The position numbers and the translations under genes are program-made. Below, piece after piece: positions 1 through 5,771 of a stretch of DNA of 9,368 bases. A model generated the notes under the pieces. That model saw only the letters and a list, made by a program, of their open reading frames with translations. It searched no databases and was not told where the DNA came from. Every line of letters starts with the position of its first letter. Within the stretch, counting starts at the first letter, position 1. Source of the DNA: Pseudomonadota bacterium (GTDB lineage: Bacteria; Desulfobacterota; Syntrophia; Syntrophales; JADFWA01); NCBI GenBank assembly GCA_030596145.1, contig JAUVKS010000056.1, positions 1 through 9,368 of the forward strand. The letters run 5' to 3'.

Positions 1-34
1 TAATCAATGCCAAACCAAACAACTCTGTCTTCTA

Positions 35-178
35 TTACTCGCCAACCTTCCCCATCTTTTCAATCCTGGCAGCAATCTTCGAAAAAATATTGACGCTAAG
101 CTGCAGAATCACCAGACAGGCGAAGACCCCGCTAAACCCTACGACAAATACTTGAAACGCTTTTCCCCAGTCAACCAA
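35..178 (-). CDS. gcdD: OadG/GcdD-like small membrane subunit of a Na+-pumping decarboxylase
   Basis: Forty-seven codons on the minus strand, begun by TTG and ended by TAA. An AGGAGG (plus 187-192) lies 8 nt ahead of the TTG, and an in-frame TGA two codons upstream excludes a longer frame. The peptide starts MVDWGKAFQVFVVGFSG, has one hydrophobic segment at about residues 7-31, then a short basic/amphipathic tail (KIAARIEKMGK) in the cytoplasm. This is the layout of the gamma/delta subunits of sodium-pump decarboxylases, which hold the carboxyltransferase against the membrane pump. It lies downstream of gcdA on the same strand, as expected for that complex. It is short: as I recall, Acidaminococcus GcdD is about 107 residues with a Pro/Ala-rich tail that is missing here. 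An ATG closer to the Shine-Dalgarno reads only MKIG-stop. One fewer A in the AAAA run at 179-182 would give an ATG start, so a base-count error is possible. Family assignment is by pattern recognition; the exact partner could be another acyl-CoA decarboxylase. Confidence 0.72.
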   Translation of the reverse strand: MVDWGKAFQVFVVGFSGVFACLVILQLSVNIFSKIAARIEKMGKVGE

Positions 179-193
179 TTTTCATACCTCCTG

Positions 194-206
194 CCGATAG
201 TATCGG
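194..206. repeat. 13-bp palindrome just upstream of the gcdD ribosome-binding site
   Basis: CCGATA-G-TATCGG is a perfect inverted repeat with a one-base centre. On the minus strand it ends 1 nt before the AGGAGG that serves the small membrane subunit. It could be an operator half-site pair or a small leader structure. Nothing in the sequence distinguishes these. Confidence 0.4.
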
Positions 207-223
207 ATGCCGAAGTTCCTGTA

Positions 224-302
224 TTAAGAAAATCCTTCAGTAATAAACTTTTTGAAAATTTTGCTACATTTACAAGTACGAGATAACAAGTCAAGCAAAA
301 TT
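224..302 (-). repeat. Copy A of a duplicated promoter-region sequence (gcdD side)
   Basis: By hand alignment this stretch matches 2457-2536 at about 62 of 80 columns with a single one-base gap in a T run. The best-kept blocks, read on the minus strand, are CTTGACTTGTTA, AAATGT, a TTTCAAAAAGTTT tract, and TGAAGGATTT. Both copies have the same orientation relative to the downstream minus-strand gene (gcdD here, gcdA for the other copy), which suggests a shared control region rather than chance A/T similarity. Confidence 0.75.
266..294 (-). promoter_or_regulatory. Putative sigma-70-type promoter for the gcdD transcription unit
   Basis: On the minus strand TTGACT (plus 289-294) is followed after 17 nt by AAATGT (plus 266-271). 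The -35 is near consensus; the -10 is poor. Support comes from conservation: the same two hexamers at the same spacing occur upstream of gcdA. The predicted transcript would start roughly 90 nt ahead of the TTG start codon. Confidence 0.4.
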
Positions 303-309
303 TGTGCCC

Positions 310-444
310 CCAAAATAGAGATTGATCCTTCCAGCACAGTAGGACAGGCGGGACGCCTGTCCATAATGGTGAATCGCATAGACAGCCGAGACGGCTGTCC
401 TACAGGATGGGAAGGGCAGACTTAATTTTCAATGTCTATTTTGG
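310..444. mobile_element. MITE-like element with 16-bp terminal inverted repeats
   Basis: The ends CCAAAATAGAGATTGA (310-325) and TCAATGTCTATTTTGG (429-444) pair at 15 of 16 positions when one is reverse-complemented. They enclose the palindrome at 339-403. There is no coding capacity, and size (135 bp) and structure fit a non-autonomous miniature inverted-repeat element or a complex intergenic palindrome. I see no convincing target-site duplication: the left flank reads TTTGTGCCC and the right flank CGTGTGGC. It lies between the end of gcdA and the promoter copy that drives gcdD, so it separates the two transcription units. Copy number elsewhere in the genome would decide whether it is mobile. 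Confidence 0.6.
339..403. repeat. Nested 65-bp palindrome with two internal hairpins
   Basis: The outer arms GTAGGACAG (339-347) and CTGTCCTAC (395-403) are perfect reverse complements. Inside are two alternative smaller hairpins: GGACAGGCG-GGA-CGCCTGTCC (342-362) and GACAGCCG-AGA-CGGCTGTC (381-399). The sequence can fold as one cruciform-like structure or as two separate stem-loops on either strand. This resembles REP/BIME-type intergenic palindromes; the resemblance is structural, not a family identification. Confidence 0.7.
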
Positions 445-507
445 CGTGTGGCGACGAATGTAAATACAATATGATTATCTTACCCTCCCCCGAAATAAGT
501 TGCAGGC

Positions 508-540
508 TTTGCGTAAGGGCTTTTCGCGATTTACGCTAAA
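508..540. repeat. Inverted repeat just downstream of gcdA
   Basis: TTTGCGTAA (508-516) and TTACGCTAAA (531-540) can pair with one bulged T across a 14-base loop. It begins 5 bp beyond the gcdA stop codon, so it may protect or end the gcdA transcript. On the minus strand the stem is not followed by a clean U-run (GCAACTTATTT comes next), so it is not a convincing intrinsic terminator. Confidence 0.3.
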
Positions 541-544
541 CTCT

Positions 545-2317
545 CTATGTACCCTCCCCAGGTCTATCAAGCCCCTTCACAATCTGGGAGCGTATCAGTC
601 TCGGCAGCATCATGTGATGATGTGGACAGATCGATCGCGGATTCTGATAAACGGCATTTGCAAATGCAACCATATATCTGCGAATATCCTCGAAACGCAC
701 TACCTCATCCACAAAACCCTCCTTGGCGCAATACACCGGCCTGGACGTATCATAATAATGTTGAGCCATCTCATTCATCTTATCAATCACAGGGCCAAGG
801 GGACGACCAGCGTCCTTCTCCTTAACAAGCCTCCTCGAATAACTCGCCGCGGCAGCCGTCTCTCCATGCATCACATATATCTCCGTCGCGGGAGTACCAA
901 GCGTGAAAGCAGTGGTATTGTTCGCCGTGGGTCCCCCCATTACATAATGCGCCGCCGCTGTACCCTTGCGGAGAACTATCAACATCTGGGGCACCTTCGT
1001 CTGCTCAACAGTGTAGATAAGAGACTGACCCAAGCCAAGAAGCTCAGCCTTCTCCGCAATGTCACCAACATCAATACCCGATGTGTCCTGAAACCAGATG
1101 ATGGGAACACGATCCCGACCACACTGCGTCACAAATTCATTCATCTTTATCAATCCCTGACGGTAAAGCTTACTACCTACACCCATATACTCATCCGTAT
1201 ACTCGGGATAGTCCGGAAAGAGACCCTGTCGATTGCCAATTACAGCCACCAGATAACCGTCTATCTTGACAAGACCGGTATAAACCTCCGGACCAAAATC
1301 AGGCCGAAACTCCAGATGCTCAGAATTGTCCACCAATCGCGCCAGAACATTATCAAAATCATAACCCGATTTCTGATTGAGAGGGACAATCGACGCTATC
1401 TCAGACGGCGAATACTTCGGCTCCGCAGGCTGAGACACCCTGAAAAATCTGGGATTATATGCAGGCATCTCAGACATGTACTCTTTAAGGGCATCCAGGA
1501 CATGAACCTCCTCCTCAAAAACAGCCTTGAAAAAACCAGTCTCATCATAATGAATCTTGACGCTCCCGGGAGGCACCGCCTTGAAATGCCTCGTGGCATC
1601 AATGAGCTGTTCGGCTCCCTCCTCATCAAAATGCCCCTTGGGACTCATACCGCCAACGATACCTCCTCCACCTACCGCAATGTTACAATCCTTGTGAGCC
1701 AGAAGTATTGTCGGACTGATCCCCTGATAACCACCACCTGCCGGATTGGTACCATAAATACCCGCCAGCACAGGAATACCTAATTGCTCCAACTCAGCAT
1801 GACGGAAAAAACACGTGCCGCTCCCACGCCGATTGGCATAAATTTTCTCCTGCTCCGGCAACTTCACCCCGGAACAATTGACCAGCCAGACCAAAGGCAG
1901 ATTCATTATCTTGGCTATGTCTGTAACACGAAGATTGTTCTCAGCCTGACCCGCTATCCACGCCCCGGCTATCCATTTATTGTTAAATCCAATAAGCACA
2001 CACCACTTGCCGCCTATCCTCGCAAGTCCATCCACAACACCTGTACTACCAGACTCTTCATGTCCCGGATCAAAGATGGTATGAAGCGGGCAGAAAGTTC
2101 CGGGATCAACAAGATACTCAATCCTCTCCCAAACGGTCATCTGACCTCGGTCATGAATCCTCTCATCGGAAAGACCAAGATTCCTTATCCTCTCAGCCTC
2201 CCCGTCAATCCGACCCATAGTCTCATCAATCAGGTCTATATTCCCCTCCATCCTCTTTACCTGAGTAGCCCTCAAAGGCTTGCCAAAATCATCCATCTTC
2301 TCAAAGTATGGTCTCAT
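545..2317 (-). CDS. gcdA: Glutaconyl-CoA decarboxylase alpha subunit (carboxyltransferase)
   Basis: 590 residues, close to the roughly 587 of Acidaminococcus GcdA, which it resembles along its whole length. The alpha subunit moves CO2 from glutaconyl-CoA to the biotin of a partner carrier protein, giving crotonyl-CoA; the membrane beta subunit then decarboxylates carboxybiotin and exports Na+. In syntrophs the complex may also run in reverse. It has two crotonase-fold halves. Visible motifs include the CoA/biotin-pocket glycine loops GTNPAGGGY (189-197) and GGGGIVGGM (217-225), VNCSG (146-150), FQDTSGIDVG (409-418), KGTAAAHYVMGGP (451-463), and the C-terminal YQNPRSICPHHHM. The start is the ATG at 2315-2317, preceded by GGAGG with 6-nt spacing and followed by MRPYFEKM as in the family. 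The frame stays open for 52 more codons upstream, but that part crosses leader repeats and does not look like protein. A related acyl-CoA substrate is possible. The stop is TAG. Confidence 0.93.
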   Translation of the reverse strand: MRPYFEKMDDFGKPLRATQVKRMEGNIDLIDETMGRIDGEAERIRNLGLSDERIHDRGQMTVWERIEYLVDPGTFCPLHTIFDPGHEESGSTGVVDGLARIGGKWCVLIGFNNKWIAGAWIAGQAENNLRVTDIAKIMNLPLVWLVNCSGVKLPEQEKIYANRRGSGTCFFRHAELEQLGIPVLAGIYGTNPAGGGYQGISPTILLAHKDCNIAVGGGGIVGGMSPKGHFDEEGAEQLIDATRHFKAVPPGSVKIHYDETGFFKAVFEEEVHVLDALKEYMSEMPAYNPRFFRVSQPAEPKYSPSEIASIVPLNQKSGYDFDNVLARLVDNSEHLEFRPDFGPEVYTGLVKIDGYLVAVIGNRQGLFPDYPEYTDEYMGVGSKLYRQGLIKMNEFVTQCGRDRVPIIWFQDTSGIDVGDIAEKAELLGLGQSLIYTVEQTKVPQMLIVLRKGTAAAHYVMGGPTANNTTAFTLGTPATEIYVMHGETAAAASYSRRLVKEKDAGRPLGPVIDKMNEMAQHYYDTSRPVYCAKEGFVDEVVRFEDIRRYMVAFANAVYQNPRSICPHHHMMLPRLIRSQIVKGLDRPGEGT

Positions 2318-2344
2318 ATAAGTCCTCCCTCTCCTGTCTTGACC

Positions 2345-2370
2345 GGGGGCGCATCCCGTAAGGGGGCGCA
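2345..2370. repeat. Direct repeat GGGGGCGCA in the gcdA leader
   Basis: GGGGGCGCA occurs at 2345-2353 and again at 2362-2370. The segment 2349-2369 can also fold as a stem (GCGC/GCGC, a bulged A, a T-G pair, CCC/GGG, GTAA loop). It lies in the 5' leader of the minus-strand gcdA transcript, about 30 nt upstream of the start codon. Confidence 0.4.
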
Positions 2371-2394
2371 ATATGAATAAATGTTTTCCTCGCC

Positions 2395-2425
2395 GGGAAG
2401 CCCCGCCCACAGGGCGGGGCTTCCC
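2395..2425. repeat. Perfect 14-bp GC-rich hairpin in the gcdA leader
   Basis: GGGAAGCCCCGCCC (2395-2408) and GGGCGGGGCTTCCC (2412-2425) are exact reverse complements around the three-base loop ACA. The stem would be very stable in RNA from either strand. It falls inside the predicted 5' untranslated leader of gcdA. On neither strand is it followed by a T-run, which argues against a simple terminator. It may be an interspersed palindrome, an mRNA-stabilising 5' structure, or an attenuation element. Confidence 0.75.
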
Positions 2426-2493
2426 AAATAACCCCCCTAATGCAGAAAATCCCGCACTAAGGAAATCCTTCACTGGGAAACTTTTTTGAAATT

Positions 2494-2521
2494 TTTACAA
2501 CATTTGCATGGGCAATATAAC
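2494..2521 (+). promoter_or_regulatory. Putative sigma-70-type promoter for the histidine kinase
   Basis: TTTACA (2494-2499), 16 nt, then TATAAC (2516-2521) on the plus strand. This is a reasonable consensus match facing the kinase gene and lying back to back with the minus-strand promoter for gcdA. The other copy of the repeat has GATAAC in place of TATAAC, so this promoter appears specific to this copy. Confidence 0.4.
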
Positions 2522-2528
2522 AAGTCAA
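2500..2528 (-). promoter_or_regulatory. Putative sigma-70-type promoter for gcdA
   Basis: On the minus strand TTGACT (plus 2523-2528), 17 nt, then AAATGT (plus 2500-2505). Hexamers and spacing are the same as in the copy upstream of the small membrane subunit. The predicted leader is about 170-180 nt and includes the hairpin at 2395-2425. Confidence 0.4.
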
Positions 2529-2537
2529 GGAATATTA

Positions 2538-2630
2538 ATGGTAAAAATAATATGGATATCCAACAATGAAAAACTGGTCGCTGATACCGCGCATATTAAA
2601 AAGCTTCAACTTTTTGGGGGCAGTTTTTAA
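2538..2630 (+). CDS. Possible 30-residue leader ORF upstream of the kinase
   Basis: An ATG at 2538 opens 30 codons (MVKIIWISNNEKL at the start, QLFGGSF at the end) closed by TAA at 2628-2630. The first candidate kinase ATG follows at once at 2631 in the same frame. An AAGGA at 2527-2531 stands 6 nt before the ATG, but it would be at the extreme 5' end of a transcript from the promoter at 2494-2521. If translated, the TAA-ATG junction could couple kinase translation to this peptide. I do not recognise the peptide. It may be a chance ORF. Confidence 0.25.
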   Translation: MVKIIWISNNEKLVADTAHIKKLQLFGGSF

Positions 2631-4232
2631 ATGCCTTTCTTGACTTACATCCTGTTTGCGGATATCATCGTTTTCAAAAATGATCTGATCATCAGATGCA
2701 AAAAATCTATGGAAACTTTTGCTTTAGCAGCAATCAGCCTTACAATTTCGATTTCCCTGTTCATCAAAAAAAAGAGAAGCCCTGTCCATCTATCCTTTGC
2801 CCTCCTATGTTCCGCTCTGTTTTTTCAAAAGGGTGGAGTATTCTTCTGGCAAATTTTCAATACCGACTTCTGGAAAGTTATTGACTATTTGGGAATCCTT
2901 TCAATCCCGCCTCTCCTGCTTACCTTCAGCCGATTCTTTCTAAACCAGCAAACTTTTCCGCCAAAGAAAGCTGTAGTATCAACTGCATCTGTTAGTTTTC
3001 TGACTGCAGTTGCCCTTTTTACACCCCTCTACAGTTGGCCTTATTTGGATATTGTCCTCTATATGTATGTCGGTTCCACCTTGATTTACTGCTTTATCGC
3101 CCTTGTTAACTCTATCAAGGAAAAAACATTAGACGTAGAAAAGAAGAGATTGATTTATGTAGCCATCGCCTGTGCCCTGACAGCAGCCATGAGCATTTCT
3201 GATATATTTCATCACTATGGCTACGGCCTTCCCCATCTATCCAACATTGCGATAGCTACTCTGATCTACTTTACTCTGACCATTATCACTCATCCCCATC
3301 TTCCCGAATTTTACGAAATCATGGCAAGGGCTCTCATCATTTTTGTTATTATATTGTTTGCAACCATCGTGTTTTACTTAGTTATCAGTTTATTTGGAGG
3401 AGATTCATATCTCCCCATGAACACCGTCCTAATGATATCTTTCATAATTGTCATTTTTATAGATCCCGTCAAACTGATCTTGCAAAAAATTGTCAGTAAC
3501 CTTTTCTTTGAAGGCAGGAAGGTATTTACATCTCTCTATGCTATCGATGAAGAAGTGGAAAGGGAAAGATCAATGCTTCTGGAAGAGATGGCAACCGGCC
3601 TTGCTCATGAGATAAGGAATCCCCTCGGCTCTATCAAAGGAGCAGCACAGTACCTGAGATCAGAAGAGGGTACCACTGAAAACCGTAAACTTCTTGATGT
3701 CATCGTAGAAGAGGTGGACCGGCTAAGCAATGTTGTTTCGCAATTTCTCAATTACGCCAAACCCTATACGCTCAATACAAAAATGCAAAACATAAATCAC
3801 ATCATCGAAAAAGCCACCGCTCTTATCAAAGCAAATAATCTGTCGGAAAATATTATCATCAATGAAAATCTTTCCTCCGATCTCCCGGATGTAAATGTAG
3901 ATGGAGAACAACTTATGCAGGTCATCATTAATATTGCATTCAATGGGATAGCGGCGATGCCGGAAGGTGGAACTTTGAGCATCACAACATTAAAGATCGA
4001 AAATGAAGATAACAAGATCATAGAAATTGCCATACAGGACACAGGTATTGGAATCAATAAACAAGATATAAAAAACATCTTCAAACCTTTTTTCACAACC
4101 AGGGAAAAAGGGATTGGACTTGGACTATCGATCTGCCAGAGAATTATCAAAAAACATGGAGGCCATCTTGAGGTAAAATCATACCCAGGACAGGGAACAA
4201 CATTTCATATAAGGCTTGGGGTTCTGCAATAA
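2631..4232 (+). CDS. Membrane-bound sensor histidine kinase (NtrB/AtoS-like core)
   Basis: 533 residues. Roughly residues 28-285 are a hydrophobic domain with about eight or nine membrane segments, resembling the multi-helix N-terminal domains of some sensor kinases; no PAS, HAMP or large extracellular loop is evident. The catalytic core follows: H-box LAHEIRNPLGS with phospho-accepting His326, N-box with Asn438 (the usual NLxxNA is here NIAFNG), G1 box DTGIGI (470-475), F box KPFFTT (485-490), G2 box GIGLGLS (494-500). It should autophosphorylate and pass phosphate to the response regulator downstream. The start is uncertain. ATG 2631 directly follows the TAA of a small in-frame ORF and has a loose GGGGG 13 nt upstream. 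ATG 2709 (METFALAA) begins just at the first membrane helix, as is common for such kinases, but has no clear ribosome-binding site. The signal is unknown. A 162-bp gap separates it from the regulator. Confidence 0.88.
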   Translation: MPFLTYILFADIIVFKNDLIIRCKKSMETFALAAISLTISISLFIKKKRSPVHLSFALLCSALFFQKGGVFFWQIFNTDFWKVIDYLGILSIPPLLLTFSRFFLNQQTFPPKKAVVSTASVSFLTAVALFTPLYSWPYLDIVLYMYVGSTLIYCFIALVNSIKEKTLDVEKKRLIYVAIACALTAAMSISDIFHHYGYGLPHLSNIAIATLIYFTLTIITHPHLPEFYEIMARALIIFVIILFATIVFYLVISLFGGDSYLPMNTVLMISFIIVIFIDPVKLILQKIVSNLFFEGRKVFTSLYAIDEEVERERSMLLEEMATGLAHEIRNPLGSIKGAAQYLRSEEGTTENRKLLDVIVEEVDRLSNVVSQFLNYAKPYTLNTKMQNINHIIEKATALIKANNLSENIIINENLSSDLPDVNVDGEQLMQVIINIAFNGIAAMPEGGTLSITTLKIENEDNKIIEIAIQDTGIGINKQDIKNIFKPFFTTREKGIGLGLSICQRIIKKHGGHLEVKSYPGQGTTFHIRLGVLQ

Positions 4233-4394
4233 TATCAGATTTAAGGCAGAACTAAACCCCTATACCATCATCCTTTCCTACGGGGCAGACATGTTGAGGA
4301 AGCCTTTAGGCCTGCTCATATAGTTGCATTTAAATACAATGGATTTGGAAATAACCTTGACAGCTACATTACACAATAATAGATTTGAAAAATC

Positions 4395-5762
4395 ATGAAG
4401 AGAATTTTAGTTGTCGATGACGAATTAAACATGCGACTGGTTTTAAAGGCCATGCTTAAAAAAGAAAATTACGAGGTTGCTACAGCCTCTGATGGCCTTG
4501 AAGCCCTTAATATACTTAAGAACAATGATGTCGCCGTAGTTGTAACCGACCTCAAAATGCCCAAGCTCGATGGCATGGGTCTTCTGGATAAGGTGGCAAA
4601 GAAATACCCATCCACACCGGTGATTATCATTACCGCTCACGGTACGATAGATACAGCTGTGGACGCCCTGAAAAAAGGGGCTTTTGATTATATTACCAAA
4701 CCCTTTGAACAAGATGACCTGAAAAATATTATCAATAAGGCATTCAAGACCAGCACATTCAATGAAGATGAAGTAATCCTGAGTCCCGATGAAACAGACC
4801 GTTATGAAATCATAGGTCGCAACAGTAACATTATTAAAATATTCGATACAATCAAAAAAGTGGCCCCCACAACCACAACGGTTCTTATCACAGGAGAAAC
4901 AGGCACCGGGAAGGAACTCATTGCCAACGCAATACACAGAAACAGCCCCCGCAAAAACTCGCCATTTATTAAAATCAACTGTTCCGCCATCTCGCAAAAC
5001 CTGATAGAAAGTGAGCTTTTCGGCTATGAAAAGGGGGCATTTACCGGTGCGATCTCCAGAAAACCGGGAAGATTTGAGCTCGCCCACAAGGGAACCTTGT
5101 TTCTCGATGAGGTAGGTGATATTCCTAAAGAGATGCAGGTAAAACTCCTCAGGGTGATACAGGATCAGGAATTTGAAAGGGTGGGAGGACTCCAGACAAT
5201 AAAAGTAGATGTAAGATTGATTACAGCTACAAACAGGAATCTCCTACAGGACGTAAAGGAAGGAAGATTCAGGGATGATCTTTATTACAGGCTTAATGTT
5301 TTGCCCATTCATGTTCCCGCTTTGAGAGAAAGAAAAGAAGATATTAACGCCTTGACCGATTATTTTGTCGAAAAATTTAACACAAAACTTAATCGAAATA
5401 TTAAACACATTGATTCAAAAGTAAGAAAATTATTCCTCCATTTCAACTGGCCCGGGAACATCAGAGAACTGGAAAACCTCATTGAACGACTTGTGCTTAT
5501 GACCAAAGGAGACAATATCACCATCGAAGACATTCCCGCAGAATTGAAATCTCAGGGTGAAGCGGCATCAATCTCTCAACTTGGAGATCAGAATAAATCT
5601 TTTAAAGACATCATTAAAAGCAAGACAGAGGAAATAGAAAAAAAGATGATTATCCAGGTCCTGGAAGAATGTGACTGGAATGTAACAAAGGCGGCAACAC
5701 AGCTCGGTCTCAGCAGAAAAGGTCTCCAACTGAAAATGATAAAATATAACCTCCGGAAATAG
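4395..5762 (+). CDS. NtrC-type sigma-54-dependent response regulator
   Basis: 455 residues in the standard three-domain order. The receiver domain (1-120) has acidic pocket residues at 8-9, phospho-acceptor Asp52 in VVTDLKMP, Thr80 and Lys102. The AAA+ domain (about 138-370) has Walker A GETGTGKE (167-174), the sigma-54-contacting GAFTGA loop intact (214-219), Walker B TLFLDEVGD (234-242), the R-finger region RFRDDLYYRLNV and WPGNIREL (352-359). A Fis-type helix-turn-helix occupies about 425-450 (WNVTKAATQLGLSRKGL). Phosphorylation by the upstream kinase would drive oligomerisation and ATP-dependent opening of sigma-54 promoters. The ATG follows AGATTTGAAAAATC, with no good Shine-Dalgarno, so expression may be low. 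The frame opens MKRILVVDDE exactly as the family begins, so the start is secure. I saw no clear sigma-54 -24/-12 site in the window, so its targets are probably elsewhere. Confidence 0.95.
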   Translation: MKRILVVDDELNMRLVLKAMLKKENYEVATASDGLEALNILKNNDVAVVVTDLKMPKLDGMGLLDKVAKKYPSTPVIIITAHGTIDTAVDALKKGAFDYITKPFEQDDLKNIINKAFKTSTFNEDEVILSPDETDRYEIIGRNSNIIKIFDTIKKVAPTTTTVLITGETGTGKELIANAIHRNSPRKNSPFIKINCSAISQNLIESELFGYEKGAFTGAISRKPGRFELAHKGTLFLDEVGDIPKEMQVKLLRVIQDQEFERVGGLQTIKVDVRLITATNRNLLQDVKEGRFRDDLYYRLNVLPIHVPALRERKEDINALTDYFVEKFNTKLNRNIKHIDSKVRKLFLHFNWPGNIRELENLIERLVLMTKGDNITIEDIPAELKSQGEAASISQLGDQNKSFKDIIKSKTEEIEKKMIIQVLEECDWNVTKAATQLGLSRKGLQLKMIKYNLRK

Positions 5763-5771
5763 GGAAAGCAC

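Larger units (their letters stand above)
2457..2536 (-). repeat. Copy B of the duplicated promoter-region sequence (gcdA side)
   Basis: This is the partner of 224-302, in the same orientation. It includes AAGGA-AA-TCCTT (2459-2470), a short palindrome that is imperfect in the other copy. Similarity stops at about 2457. Beyond that the two leaders differ: this one is about 140 nt long to the start codon and contains the GC-rich hairpin, while the gcdD leader is about 45 nt. Confidence 0.75.

Noticed and set aside
1..34. Start of another minus-strand gene (biotin carrier or beta subunit)
   Set aside because: Only 34 bp remain after the gcdD stop and no ribosome-binding site or start is visible. 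It is expected from gene order but not seen.
500..1783. A 427-codon open frame on the plus strand opposite gcdA, and further long plus-strand frames at 547-825 and 1784-2380
   Set aside because: Their sequence is rich in Arg, His, Ile and Leu with no family pattern, and they lie wholly antisense to a clear GcdA. They are shadow frames.
2318..2473. 52-codon N-terminal extension of gcdA
   Set aside because: It crosses the direct repeats and the perfect hairpin, has no family similarity, and the ATG at 2317 has a well-spaced GGAGG.
4357..4385. TTGACA-N17-TAGATT as a promoter for the response regulator
   Set aside because: The -35 is perfect, but the -10 is weak and transcription would start only a few bases before the ATG. 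Kept as a possibility only.
4233..4394. Terminator or small RNA between kinase and regulator
   Set aside because: Only a weak stem (GCCT/AGGC near 4300-4315) with no T-run is visible. I see nothing convincing in the gap.
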